Origin: an uncultured Eubacteriales bacterium
GTDB lineage: Bacteria; Bacillota; Clostridia; Monoglobales; Monoglobaceae
DNA: 14,474 nt
Assembly (NCBI GenBank): GCA_900550775.1
Contig: URTH01000033.1
Location: 1-14,474 of the forward strand
Direction: 5' to 3'
Shown: positions 5,803 through 13,384 of the stretch, in pieces
Layout of the letters: every line of letters starts with the position of its first letter
Position numbering within the stretch: position 1 is the stretch's first letter
Position numbers and translations under genes: made by a program
Notes under the pieces: generated by a model
Seen by the model: only the letters and a program-made list of their open reading frames with translations
What the model was told of the DNA's origin: nothing
Databases searched by the model: none

Positions 5803-7377
5803 TTATTTTGCGTATTCAATGGCGCGCAGTTCCCGGATAACATTGACCTTAATCTGACCGGGATATTCCATGCTGGATTCGATCTGCTTTGCCATTTCCT
5901 TTGCCATCAAGATGGTCTCGTCATCGTTGACAGCATCCGATTTTACCATGATACGAACCTCACGGCCGGCCTGGATTGCATACGAACGTTCCACACCCTT
6001 AAAGGAATTTGCGATTTCCTCCAGCTGCTCCAAACGTTTGATATACGATTCCAGATTTTCACGGCGGGCGCCGGGGCGTGCCGCGGAAATTCCGTCTGCG
6101 GCCTGTACCAGACATGCCTCAATCGTTTTCGGTTCAATATCGCCGTGGTGCGCCAAGATAGCGTGTACCACTTTTTCATTTTCCTTGTACTTTTTCGCAA
6201 TATCGCCGCCGATGGTCACATGAGAGCCTTCTACCTCATGGTCAATCGCCTTACCGATATCGTGGAGCAGACCGGCACGCTTTGCAAGCGTCTCGTCCGC
6301 GCCGAGTTCACCGGCCATCAGACCGGCAAGGTGCGATACCTCAATGGAATGCTGCAGCACATTCTGCCCATAACTCGTCCGATACTTCAACCGGCCGAGC
6401 AGACGGATCAGTTCCGGGTGCAAGCCGTGTACATGCGTTTCAAATGCGGCACGCTCACCCTCCTGCTTGATGATATGATCCACTTCTTTGGTGGACTTTT
6501 CTACCATTTCTTCGATCCGGCCGGGGTGAATCCGTCCGTCTACAATCAGCTTTTCCAAAGAGCGGCGGGCAATCTCACGCCGTACCGGGTCAAACCCGGA
6601 AAGGATGACTGCCTCCGGCGTGTCGTCGATGATAAGATCGACCCCCGTCAGCGTTTCAATGGTGCGGATATTTCTGCCCTCACGGCCGATGATCCGTCCC
6701 TTCATCTCATCATTGGGGAGCGAAACCACCGAAACGGTCGTCTCGGTCACCTGATCCACCGCGCAGCGCTGAATGGCCCCGGTGATGATCTTTCTTGCAC
6801 GCTCCTCGGATTCTTCCTTGGCCTGCGCTTCCACATTTTTAATCAGAACCGCCTTTTCGTGGGTGATATCCTCCTCCACCTGTTTGAGCAAATATTCCTT
6901 TGCCTGGGAGACGCTAAGCTCCGAAATCTTTTCCAGCTGCGCCAGCTGCAAGCCCTTCACACGGCTCACCTCTGCCTGGAGTTCTTCAATTTCGTTGGAT
7001 TTTCGCTGGATTTGTTCTTCCTTGTTTTCCAGCATCTGCGTCTTTTTATCGATGGTATCTTCCTTTTGCTGTACTCTTCTCTCCTGACGCTGAAGGTCAT
7101 TGCGGCGATCTTTGATTTCCTTGTCTAATTCACTTCTTAATTTATGTATTTCTTCTTTTGCTTCTAACAATTTTTCTTTTTTGATGTTTTCTGCGTCTTT
7201 TTCTGACTGACCCATTGCTGCATTGACAATCCGCTTTGCTTCCTCCTCGGCGCTCCCAATTTTCAGCTCGGCAAATTTTTTGCGGTAGGAATATCCGTAT
7301 TTAAAACCGGCAAACGTGCCGATTACGGCAACCACGGCAAGAACAGCAATGATAATGATACTCATTGTGTTTATCAC
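5803..7377 (-). CDS. rny: Ribonuclease Y
   Basis: RNase Y is the membrane-anchored endoribonuclease that initiates mRNA decay and riboswitch processing in many Gram-positive bacteria. Numbered from the GTG at 7377 (524 aa): an N-terminal membrane helix (residues about 6-25), a long charged coiled coil (about 40-190, with a [20 protein letters not shown] segment), a KH RNA-binding domain with [12 protein letters not shown] at 227-238, and an HD phosphohydrolase domain with [12 protein letters not shown], whose metal-binding His-Asp pair is 372-373. The C-terminus ends ELRAIEYAK, as is usual. The GTG at 7377 is preferred because AGGGGG (7383-7388) lies 5 nt upstream. A GTG at 7383 overlaps that site, and the ATG at 7365 is too far from it; these alternatives change only the extreme N-terminus. 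Confidence 0.96.
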   Translation of the reverse strand: MINTMSIIIIAVLAVVAVIGTFAGFKYGYSYRKKFAELKIGSAEEEAKRIVNAAMGQSEKDAENIKKEKLLEAKEEIHKLRSELDKEIKDRRNDLQRQERRVQQKEDTIDKKTQMLENKEEQIQRKSNEIEELQAEVSRVKGLQLAQLEKISELSVSQAKEYLLKQVEEDITHEKAVLIKNVEAQAKEESEERARKIITGAIQRCAVDQVTETTVSVVSLPNDEMKGRIIGREGRNIRTIETLTGVDLIIDDTPEAVILSGFDPVRREIARRSLEKLIVDGRIHPGRIEEMVEKSTKEVDHIIKQEGERAAFETHVHGLHPELIRLLGRLKYRTSYGQNVLQHSIEVSHLAGLMAGELGADETLAKRAGLLHDIGKAIDHEVEGSHVTIGGDIAKKYKENEKVVHAILAHHGDIEPKTIEACLVQAADGISAARPGARRENLESYIKRLEQLEEIANSFKGVERSYAIQAGREVRIMVKSDAVNDDETILMAKEMAKQIESSMEYPGQIKVNVIRELRAIEYAK

Positions 7378-7401
7378 TAACACCCCCTAATTGGAAAAGT
7401 A

Positions 7402-7420
7402 GCACCCAAAAAATGGGTGC
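7402..7420 (-). promoter_or_regulatory. Hairpin in the rny leader
   Basis: GCACCCA (7402-7408) and TGGGTGC (7414-7420) form a perfect 7-bp stem with a 5-nt A or U loop. On the minus strand the transcript would fold into this hairpin about 14 nt upstream of the rny ribosome-binding site. It is followed only by a short U run interrupted by other bases, so it could be a weak attenuator or a cleavage or stability element. Which of these applies cannot be told from sequence. Confidence 0.45.
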
Positions 7421-7505
7421 CCTATGACAATGTTTTCAGAACAAAATACATAGTATAAGACAAATCAAAGCGTAAAGCATAAATTTTTATAGAAGTCCGC
7501 CTTTT

Positions 7506-7534
7506 ATTTTACACGCTATCCGCGAAAAAGTCAA
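7506..7534 (-). promoter_or_regulatory. Promoter of rny
   Basis: On the minus strand TTGACT (7534-7529) and TAAAAT (7511-7506) are separated by 17 nt. The predicted start point is near 7499, giving a leader of about 120 nt that contains the hairpin at 7402-7420. The -35 lies inside an 8-bp inverted repeat, CGAAAAAG (7523-7530) / CTTTTTCG (7538-7545), which could be the tail of dus transcription or an operator. Confidence 0.75.
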
Positions 7535-7558
7535 GCCCTTTTTCGTCAATTCTTTCTG

Positions 7559-8524
7559 TCATGCACCGCCGCATGGCAGCGCGGCCAGGATCGCCTGCAT
7601 CTCCGCCCCGCTGCACGCTTTATTGATCCGATCTCTGAGCGGCGCCGCGCCGCAAACTCCCTTTAAATACCAGGACATATGCTTGCGCGCCTCCTGAACG
7701 CCGCGGTGTTCTCCTTTGTACAAAACCAAAAGCCGCAAATGCCGCTTTGCCACGGAAATCCGCTCGGAAAGCGTTGGCATCTCCATCTCCTCCCCGGTTT
7801 TGAGATAGTGCAGAATCTGCCGGAAAATCCACGGATTTCCCTGTGCCGCACGGCCGACCATGATCCCATCGCAGCCGGTTTCCAAAAGCATTTTTTTTGC
7901 GGATTTTCCATCGGTAATATCCCCGTTTCCGATCACCGGGACGGAGACCGCCTCTTTCACCGCGCGAATGATATTCAAATCTGCCGTTCCGCTGTAAAAC
8001 GCCGCACGGGTACGGCCGTGCACCGTAATCGCAGCGGCGCCGCTATCCTCCGCGATTTTTGCCATCTCCACCGCATTGATACTTCCATCGTCCCACCCGG
8101 CGCGAATCTTCACCGTAACCGGCACCGAAACGCTGCGGCAGACCGCACGGATGACCTCTCCGGCAAGCTTCGGCGACTTCATCATGGCGCAGCCGTCTCC
8201 GTTATTCACGATTTTCGGTGCGGGACACCCCATATTGATATCCAGCATACAAGCGCCGCTCTCCAGCGCGGCGGCCGCAATACCGCCCATGATTTCCGGG
8301 TCATGCCCAAAGATTTGCGCCGCAACCGGCTTTTCCTCCTCCGACACCGTAAGCAGCGCCTCGGTACGGGTGCTGTTATAATGCAGCCCCTTGCCGGAGA
8401 CCATCTCCGTGTACATCAGCGCCGGTCCAAACGGTTTTGTGATCTCGCGGAAAGCCCGATCCGTAACGCCGGCCATCGGCGCCAGAAAAACATTGCTGCT
8501 TAAATGAATTGTTCCGATTTTCAT
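7559..8524 (-). CDS. dusB: tRNA-dihydrouridine synthase, DusB type
   Basis: Dus enzymes reduce uridines in tRNA D-loops using FMN and NADPH. The 321-residue product is a TIM-barrel flavoprotein of usual length. It opens with VFLAPMAGVTDRAFREI, then PVAAQIFGHDPEIM, then the active-site segment LDINMGCPAPKIVNNGDGCA with the catalytic cysteine at residue 100. After that come VPVTVKIRAGWDD, ITVHGRTRAAFYSG, PVIGNGDI and DGIMVGRAAQGNPWIF, all FMN- and phosphate-binding elements. The C-terminal helical domain includes HMSWYLKG. The KxxxN / GCP pattern and overall length fit the DusB/Nif3-type subgroup better than DusA or DusC. AAGGAG at 8531-8536 lies 6 nt before the ATG. It lies upstream of rny on the same strand but rny has its own promoter. 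Confidence 0.93.
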   Translation of the reverse strand: MKIGTIHLSSNVFLAPMAGVTDRAFREITKPFGPALMYTEMVSGKGLHYNSTRTEALLTVSEEEKPVAAQIFGHDPEIMGGIAAAALESGACMLDINMGCPAPKIVNNGDGCAMMKSPKLAGEVIRAVCRSVSVPVTVKIRAGWDDGSINAVEMAKIAEDSGAAAITVHGRTRAAFYSGTADLNIIRAVKEAVSVPVIGNGDITDGKSAKKMLLETGCDGIMVGRAAQGNPWIFRQILHYLKTGEEMEMPTLSERISVAKRHLRLLVLYKGEHRGVQEARKHMSWYLKGVCGAAPLRDRINKACSGAEMQAILAALPCGGA

Positions 8525-8578
8525 AAAAAACTCCTTGCACTATATTCTGTCTCTATCCGGACTTTGCATACTTTCTTT

Positions 8579-8607
8579 ATCTAACCACATTCCACCGGGA
8601 AAGTCAA
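8579..8607 (-). promoter_or_regulatory. Promoter of dus
   Basis: On the minus strand TTGACT (8607-8602) is followed after 17 nt by TTAGAT (8584-8579), preceded by TGG, which gives an extended -10 and compensates for the poor hexamer. The predicted start point is near 8572, with a leader of about 48 nt. The GCTTGACTTT context is shared with the rny and LysR promoters. Confidence 0.6.
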
Positions 8608-8671
8608 GCGCCGGCTCTGCGCTTTCGCCATTTTCACCATTTTTCGCCTCCCGGCGTAACATTATTTTGTA

Positions 8672-8696
8672 TTTTCGTACCTTTTTCGTACCTTTT
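8672..8696 (+). repeat. Two tandem 11-bp repeats upstream of the operon promoter
   Basis: TTTTCGTACCT occurs twice head to tail (8672-8682 and 8683-8693), followed by TTT. The period is about one helical turn, so bound proteins would sit on the same DNA face. The end lies about 22 bp before the operon -35. It may be a regulator site or part of an AT-rich UP-like element (inference). Confidence 0.55.
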
Positions 8697-8717
8697 ATGA
8701 AAAAATGAAAAAAATTG

Positions 8718-8746
8718 TTGAAAATCCGCATGCAATGTGTTATGAT
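8718..8746 (+). promoter_or_regulatory. Promoter of the polysaccharide operon
   Basis: TTGAAA at 8718-8723 and TATGAT at 8741-8746 are 17 nt apart, with TG at 8738-8739 making an extended -10. The predicted start point is near 8753, giving a leader of about 74 nt. GGGAGGGG at 8813-8820 is the ribosome-binding site of the first gene. A- and T-rich DNA upstream could act as an UP element. Confidence 0.75.
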
Positions 8747-8826
8747 ATAAAAGCTGATTTCTTACTGCTTACTGCGAATGACAATTAAAAAGTAACGGAT
8801 GAATTCAAGAACGGGAGGGGAAGTCA

Positions 8827-9549
8827 ATGGAGAGTGCCAAAATTGCCGAAAACGAGACGGTTGCTCTTCCAATCGAACAAAAATATCCTCTGGAATGGGA
8901 ACATATTGCCACAAGATTTGAAAAAGATCCGAACATTTCGCAAAAACCGCTGTATGATTGCGTGAAAAGAATATTTGATATTGTATGTTCATGCATAGCG
9001 CTGATCTTCTTTTCCTGGTTGTTTCTGCTTGTTGCAATTGCCATTAAAATAGAGGACGGCGGCCCGGTCTTTTACTCGCAGACCAGAGTCGGAAAAAACG
9101 GTAAGTTTTTTGTGATGCACAAATTTCGCTCCATGTATGTCGATGCCGACAGAATGAAGGCGCAGCTTTTGGAGCAGAACGAGATGAACGGTCCCACTTT
9201 TAAAATGGAACACGACCCAAGGGTAACCAGGGTCGGGCGTTTTATCCGCCGGACAAGCATTGATGAACTTCCGCAGCTGGTCAATATCCTGGAAGGCTCG
9301 ATGAGTGTGGTAGGCCCCAGACCTCCTTTGGGCGCAGAGGTCATGCAATACGATGACTACGCGATGCGCAGACTTTCCGTCAAGCCGGGGCTGACCTGCT
9401 ACTGGCAGTGCAGCGGACGGAGCAATATTGATTTTGACGAATGGATGTATCTTGATAACAAGTACATTGACGATCGCAGTCTGTGGACCGATATCAAAAT
9501 GGTGTTCCGCACCATTCCGGCCGTATTAAAGGGTGAAGGATCCTGCTGA
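8827..9549 (+). CDS. Undecaprenyl-phosphate sugar phosphotransferase (initiating PGT)
   Basis: A 240-residue bacterial sugar transferase of the monotopic phosphoglycosyltransferase family (PglC / WbaP C-terminal type). Such enzymes transfer a sugar-1-phosphate from a UDP-sugar to undecaprenyl phosphate, the first membrane step of polysaccharide assembly. Residues about 46-74 hold the basic-flanked re-entrant membrane helix (VKRIFDIVCSCIALIFFSWL and following). The signature segments are GGPVFYSQTRVGKNGKFF, MHKFRSM at 97-103, RRTSIDELPQLVNIL with the catalytic Asp146-Glu147, SVVGPRPP and LSVKPGLTCYWQCSGRSN. The length shows there are no extra WbaP/WcaJ-type transmembrane helices. The N-terminal 40 residues are acidic and specific to this protein. 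It is the first gene of the operon; the substrate sugar cannot be read from sequence. Confidence 0.93.
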   Translation: MESAKIAENETVALPIEQKYPLEWEHIATRFEKDPNISQKPLYDCVKRIFDIVCSCIALIFFSWLFLLVAIAIKIEDGGPVFYSQTRVGKNGKFFVMHKFRSMYVDADRMKAQLLEQNEMNGPTFKMEHDPRVTRVGRFIRRTSIDELPQLVNILEGSMSVVGPRPPLGAEVMQYDDYAMRRLSVKPGLTCYWQCSGRSNIDFDEWMYLDNKYIDDRSLWTDIKMVFRTIPAVLKGEGSC

Positions 9550-9585
9550 TTCAGCACCGAAAACACTTGGGGGAGTAACGCAGTA

Positions 9586-10854
9586 ATGGAGAAGAAAAAT
9601 CTGTTAATCTACGCGCATTATTACATACCGGACACGGCCTCAACCGGCCAGATTTTAAGAGAACTGGCGGAGGGGCTTTCCGACCGCTTTCATGTGACGG
9701 TCATTTGCGTGGTGCCGAGCTATCTTGGCACCGTTGAAGAAAAATATAAAACAAAGAAGTATTATCTTGAGGACATTAACGGCGTCCGCGTGCTTCGGAT
9801 CCGGGTGCCGGAATTTGATAAATCCAATAAAAAAAGTCGTATCAAAAACATCGTTTCCTACTTCTTCGGCGCGATCGGCGCAACCTTTCGGGTAGGAAAG
9901 ACGGACTATGTTTACGCAATCTCGCAACCGCCTGTCCTCGGCGGTTTGCTTGGTGTATGCGGAAAATGGCTGAAACACGCCAAGTATATTTACAACATTC
10001 AGGACTTTAATCCGGAGCAGACTATGGCCGTTGGATATGTAAAAAATCCCATGATTTTAAAGGGCATGATGCTGCTTGACAAATTCAGCTGCAAGCATGC
10101 CGATAAGGTCATTGTGGTCGGCCGCGACATGGTGCAAACGCTTGAAAACCGATTTGCGAAAAAGCGCGTCCCTGCACACGCCTGGATTAACAACTGGATC
10201 GATGAAAAAGAAATTTATCCGCTGCCGCCCGATCATGAAAGGGTGGCGGCCTTTAAGGCGCGGTACGATCTTTCCGACGCTTTCGTCATAATGTATTCCG
10301 GAAACATCGGCCTCTATTACGACCTGGAAAATCTGATTCGGGTGATTGAAAAAATTCCGCAGTCCTTAAAGGCGCCGGACGGAAGGCGCGTTGTATTTGC
10401 CTTTGTCGGCGCAGGCTCCGTTTTAAACAAGCTGCTGGAATATAAAAACGCCCACAGCCTTGACAACGTTGTGTTTATCCCTTATCAGGACAAAGCCGAC
10501 TTAATTTACTCGCTCAACGCCGGCGATGTCCACTGGTGCGTGAACGCAAAGGGGATTAAGGGCGTCAGTGTTCCCTCCAAATGCTATGGCATTATGAGTG
10601 CCGGAAAGCCGATTCTCGGCGTTTTGGAGGAAGGCTCGGAGGCGCGCTGCCTGATTGAGGAAACCGGGTGCGGCCGCTGCTGTACGCCCGGCGATTACGA
10701 CGCCGTCGAACAGCAGATCCTTTGGTTTGCGGATCACGCCGCAGACGATACTCTGCACCGCATGGGCGAACAAGGCCGCCGCTACCTTGTCGGACATCTG
10801 ACAAAGGATGTCTCTGTCCGCCGCTATGCAGAAGAAATTCTTTCCACCTCCTGA
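9586..10854 (+). CDS. Glycosyltransferase family 4 (WbuB/WcaI-like)
   Basis: A 422-residue GT-B fold glycosyltransferase. The N-terminal acceptor domain begins LLIYAHYYIPDTASTGQILR (residues 6-25), the usual opening of WbuB-like enzymes. It contains SQPPVLGG near 113-120 and the IQDFNPEQTMAVG segment at 138-150. The C-terminal nucleotide-binding domain has YSGNIG at 237-242, FAFVGAG near 271-277 and PSKCYGIMSAGKP at 330-342, which corresponds to the donor-binding E-x7-E region of GT4 proteins. It probably adds the second sugar to the lipid-linked primer made by the preceding gene product. Whether the donor is an aminosugar such as N-acetyl-L-fucosamine, as for WbuB relatives, is uncertain. 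GGGGGAG at 9569-9575 lies 10 nt before the ATG. The gap to the first gene is 36 nt, so both are in one operon. No membrane anchor is evident. Confidence 0.9.
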   Translation: MEKKNLLIYAHYYIPDTASTGQILRELAEGLSDRFHVTVICVVPSYLGTVEEKYKTKKYYLEDINGVRVLRIRVPEFDKSNKKSRIKNIVSYFFGAIGATFRVGKTDYVYAISQPPVLGGLLGVCGKWLKHAKYIYNIQDFNPEQTMAVGYVKNPMILKGMMLLDKFSCKHADKVIVVGRDMVQTLENRFAKKRVPAHAWINNWIDEKEIYPLPPDHERVAAFKARYDLSDAFVIMYSGNIGLYYDLENLIRVIEKIPQSLKAPDGRRVVFAFVGAGSVLNKLLEYKNAHSLDNVVFIPYQDKADLIYSLNAGDVHWCVNAKGIKGVSVPSKCYGIMSAGKPILGVLEEGSEARCLIEETGCGRCCTPGDYDAVEQQILWFADHAADDTLHRMGEQGRRYLVGHLTKDVSVRRYAEEILSTS

Positions 10855-10859
10855 CAAAA

Positions 10860-10894
10860 CAGCCCGATGGCTGCTGCGTTTGATGATTTCATCA
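10860..10894 (+). other. Two adjacent inverted repeats before the NTP_transf_5-like gene
   Basis: CAGCC-CGAT-GGCTG at 10860-10873 and TGATGA-TT-TCATCA at 10881-10894 are both perfect and lie back to back in the 56-nt gap. The second ends 2 nt before the ribosome-binding site. There is no U-tract, so they are not intrinsic terminators. They may be mRNA-stability or translation-control hairpins, or an operator. Confidence 0.4.
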
Positions 10895-10910
10895 CAAAGG
10901 AATGATACGA

Positions 10911-12158
10911 TTGGCAAAAACTTTTTCCTGTACCGAAACGGAGTCGGCTGTGCTGGCGCTTTTGGCAGCCGCCTTCGGCAATACCGAATGTCTCGTCTTG
11001 TCACCGGAGACGGTGGACTGGTATGCGGTCTTTGAAGAACTGAAGGCACAGACCGTGGCAGGCGTTGCCTCGGATGTACTCTCTGTATACAAGGACTTCA
11101 TTCCGCAGGAGCTCTATCAAAGCTGGGTTCTATACTCCGCACTGGTTGCAAAGAGCAGCTGCCGCATTTTATCCGCACAGGAGGGATTGTTTCACGTTCT
11201 CTCCAAGACGCATATCCCTGCCGCGGTCATGAAAGGCTCTGCCGCCGCGCGCTATTATCCGAATCCGCTGCTGCGCAACTGCGGAGACATCGACTTTTTG
11301 GTTTGCCAAAAGGACTTTGACCGCGCACATTCTCTGCTGAAAGAAAGCGGTTACGCCCTCGCTTTTCCGGAGGATCACACCGATTATCACATTACATTTG
11401 TCAAAGACCGCCTTTTCTATGAGCTGCACCGGGAGCCGGCCGGCATCGCACAAAATCCGTACGGCGATATGCTGCGCAGCCGCTACCGGGATGCGGCCGC
11501 CGAGGCGGAGGCTGCCTCCATTGACCGATACACCTTTTGGCAGCTGCCGCGGCTGGAAAACGGCCTTGTCCTTCTTTTGCACATTGCAAAGCACTTAGAC
11601 GGCGGTCTCGGACTGCGCCAGCTTTGCGACTGGATGGCATTTGTAAAGGCGGAGCTGACCGATGCAGTCTACCAAAAAGAGTTTTTGCCGCTTCTTCGGG
11701 AAACCGGGCTGGAAACCCTGGCCTGCACAGCAGCGAAAACCTGCTGTCTCTACCTTGGCCTTACCGGCATTACCTGGTGTATGAGCGCCGACAATGAAAC
11801 CTGCGCCGGTCTGATGCGCTTTGTTTTAAACAACGGAAACTTTGGAAAAAAAGACGCCAGCTCCAATCGGGCAGGCGCCGTCCTCGGTAAAACGCAGGAC
11901 GCCCATCGGCCGTTTCTGATTCGTGCCTTCTCCCATCTTCAAAAGCTTGGCATGACCTACTGGGAACCGGCTAAGAAGTATCCGCCCCTTCGCTGCGTGG
12001 CCTGGGGCTACGTCCCTGTCCGTTATCTCGGCCGCATGCTGACCGGGAAAAGAAATCTCAAGGATACACGCCGGCTGATTTCTGCCATTGCAAACGATAA
12101 AAGCTTAAAAGAAAAACTCGCAGTTTTTACACTGCCGAAAAAGGAGATAAAAAAATGA
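10911..12158 (+). CDS. Uncharacterised nucleotidyltransferase (NTP_transf_5-like)
   Basis: A 415-residue cytoplasmic protein matching from memory the NTP_transf_5 family (PF14907), a polymerase-beta-like nucleotidyltransferase group of unknown substrate often found in polysaccharide and peptide-biosynthesis loci. Counting from the TTG at 10911, the core is [20 protein letters not shown] followed by DIDFLV; the GDID at 125-128 carries the expected metal-binding acidic pair. Other family-like segments are [20 protein letters not shown] near 221-240 and NNGNFG at 307-312. The TTG start is chosen because AAGGA (10897-10901) lies 9 nt upstream, whereas the ATG at 10902 touches that site and could not use it; the ATG would add three residues. 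The 3' end overlaps gmd by 4 bp (ATGA), implying coupling. The substrate is unknown; a modifying role in the polysaccharide pathway is inference. Confidence 0.82.
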   Translation: MAKTFSCTETESAVLALLAAAFGNTECLVLSPETVDWYAVFEELKAQTVAGVASDVLSVYKDFIPQELYQSWVLYSALVAKSSCRILSAQEGLFHVLSKTHIPAAVMKGSAAARYYPNPLLRNCGDIDFLVCQKDFDRAHSLLKESGYALAFPEDHTDYHITFVKDRLFYELHREPAGIAQNPYGDMLRSRYRDAAAEAEAASIDRYTFWQLPRLENGLVLLLHIAKHLDGGLGLRQLCDWMAFVKAELTDAVYQKEFLPLLRETGLETLACTAAKTCCLYLGLTGITWCMSADNETCAGLMRFVLNNGNFGKKDASSNRAGAVLGKTQDAHRPFLIRAFSHLQKLGMTYWEPAKKYPPLRCVAWGYVPVRYLGRMLTGKRNLKDTRRLISAIANDKSLKEKLAVFTLPKKEIKK

Positions 12159-13204
12159 AAAAAGCGTTAATCACGGGAATCACAGGTCAGGACGGCTCTT
12201 ATCTTGCGGAGTTTTTGCTGGAAAAAGGCTACGAAGTGCACGGCATTGTCCGCCGCGCCTCCATTTCCAACACGGCAAGAATCGACCACTTATTGGAAAA
12301 GAACGCCATTACCCTGCACGACGGAGACCTTTCCGACTCCTCCTCTCTCATCCGCATTATCGGCGAGGTAAAGCCGGACGAAATCTATAATCTTGCCGCG
12401 CAGAGCCACGTACAGGTCAGCTTTGACGTGCCAGAATATTCCGGAGACGTGGACGCAATCGGTGTCCTCCGTGTTTTGGAGGCTGTGCGGATTTTGGGCC
12501 TTACCAAGACCTGCAAAATTTATCAGGCATCCACCTCGGAGCTTTACGGCAAGGTTGAGGAGGTTCCGCAAAACGAGTTGACGCCGTTTCACCCATACAG
12601 TCCCTATGCCGTTGCAAAGCAGTACGACTTTTGGATCACCAAGGAGTATCGGGAGGCCTATGGCATGTTTGCGGTCAACGGCATCTTGTTTAACCACGAA
12701 TCCGAACGCCGCGGCGAAAACTTTGTCACCAGAAAGATTACCCTGGCTGCCGGCAGAATCGCGTGCGGTCTGCAGGATAAGCTGCAGCTCGGAAACCTGG
12801 ATTCCCTGCGCGACTGGGGCTACGCAAAGGACTATGTGGAATGTATGTGGATGATTTTGCAGCATGATACGCCGGAGGATTTTGTTATCGCCACCGGTGA
12901 GCAGCACACCGTCCGCGATTTTACGCAAAAGGCGTTTGCCGCCTGCGGCATCAACCTCCGTTTTGAAGGAGAAGGTCTTTCGGAAAAAGGCATCGATACC
13001 GCAACCGGCAAGGTTTTGGTCGAGGTCAACGAGGCATGGTTCCGCCCCACCGATGTTGATAATCTTTGGGGCGATCCCACCAAGGCCAAAACGGTTTTGG
13101 GCTGGAACCCGCAAAAGACCAGCTATGAAGAACTGGTAAAAATCATGGCGACCCACGATCTGGCGCTTGCAAAACGCGAGGCGGCCGCAAGGGGAATTTT
13201 ATAA
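12155..13204 (+). CDS. gmd: GDP-mannose 4,6-dehydratase
   Basis: Gmd converts GDP-D-mannose to GDP-4-keto-6-deoxy-D-mannose with bound NADP, the committed step to GDP-L-fucose and related sugars. The 349-residue protein has the Rossmann motif [18 protein letters not shown] near 8-25, [18 protein letters not shown], the STSELYGK segment at 126-133 with the catalytic Thr127/Glu129 region, and the YAVAK motif with Tyr151 and Lys155. It also has [17 protein letters not shown], close to the usual NHESPRRGE form but with Glu for Pro, and [14 protein letters not shown]. Length and motifs are normal for an intact enzyme. AAGGAGA at 12140-12146 lies 8 nt before the ATG, which overlaps the preceding stop as ATGA. 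The next gene encodes the second enzyme of the pathway but lies 180 bp away. Confidence 0.96.
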   Translation: MKKALITGITGQDGSYLAEFLLEKGYEVHGIVRRASISNTARIDHLLEKNAITLHDGDLSDSSSLIRIIGEVKPDEIYNLAAQSHVQVSFDVPEYSGDVDAIGVLRVLEAVRILGLTKTCKIYQASTSELYGKVEEVPQNELTPFHPYSPYAVAKQYDFWITKEYREAYGMFAVNGILFNHESERRGENFVTRKITLAAGRIACGLQDKLQLGNLDSLRDWGYAKDYVECMWMILQHDTPEDFVIATGEQHTVRDFTQKAFAACGINLRFEGEGLSEKGIDTATGKVLVEVNEAWFRPTDVDNLWGDPTKAKTVLGWNPQKTSYEELVKIMATHDLALAKREAAARGIL

Positions 13205-13384
13205 AGAATTTTATGTTAACCTGATATTAGCAATCCGAGTCCAATTTTAAGAAGATTTTGGTGCGGAGAATGCAGTCGGGCTTGGCCCCCGGCAAAGACG
13301 GCAAATCAAAATTTTCCGAAATTACGCCAATTAAGGCAGGCCTGGATTACTCGTATCGGTTTAACCTAAAGAGGGGTTTTAAAA
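13205..13384 (+). other. Structured leader between gmd and fcl (long nested inverted repeat)
   Basis: This gap folds almost entirely. The outer arm 13215-13236 pairs with 13344-13365 through about 20 base pairs including one G-U, with one bulge on each side and two mismatches. The middle arm 13251-13262 pairs with 13305-13316 over 12 uninterrupted positions with two G-U pairs. The inner loop holds GTCGGG (13275-13280) against CCCGGC (13288-13293). No promoter, ORF or U-tract terminator is visible. The fcl ribosome-binding site GAGGGG (13371-13376) begins 5 nt after the outer stem. This could be an RNA regulator, processing site or small inverted-repeat insertion; the pairings are visible, the function is not. 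Confidence 0.6.

Larger units (their letters stand above)
8525..8826. other. Divergent promoter region between dus and the polysaccharide operon
   Basis: A 302-bp non-coding stretch with AT-rich right half. It holds the dus promoter and leader on the minus strand (8525-8607), an 11-bp tandem repeat (8672-8693), and the operon promoter with its leader on the plus strand (8718-8826). I see no believable protein-coding frame; a 63-codon minus-strand frame at 8540-8731 lacks a good ribosome-binding site and runs through the dus promoter. Confidence 0.7.

Noticed and set aside
5767..7128. A 453-codon plus-strand open frame opposite rny
   Set aside because: It is the complement of the RNase Y gene, lacks a ribosome-binding site and encodes no recognisable domain; the long open frame follows from rny codon bias.
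7679..8503. A 274-codon plus-strand open frame opposite dus, and a 288-codon minus-strand frame opposite gmd (12290-13156)
   Set aside because: Both are antisense shadows of clear enzymes, rich in His/Arg/Gly, with no start signals or family motifs.
8539..8544. Minus-strand TATAGT as the -10 of dus
   Set aside because: It would start transcription inside the dus ribosome-binding site and has no -35; the pair at 8579-8607 is better placed.
8540..8731. A 63-codon minus-strand frame between dus and the polysaccharide operon
   Set aside because: It covers the dus promoter, has no ribosome-binding site and a low-complexity N-terminus.
13215..13366. Integron attC site or cassette in the gmd-fcl gap
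   Set aside because: The terminal GTTAAC and GTTTAAC look suggestive, but neither matches RYYYAAC / GTTRRRY in the required positions, and there is no integrase or cassette array.
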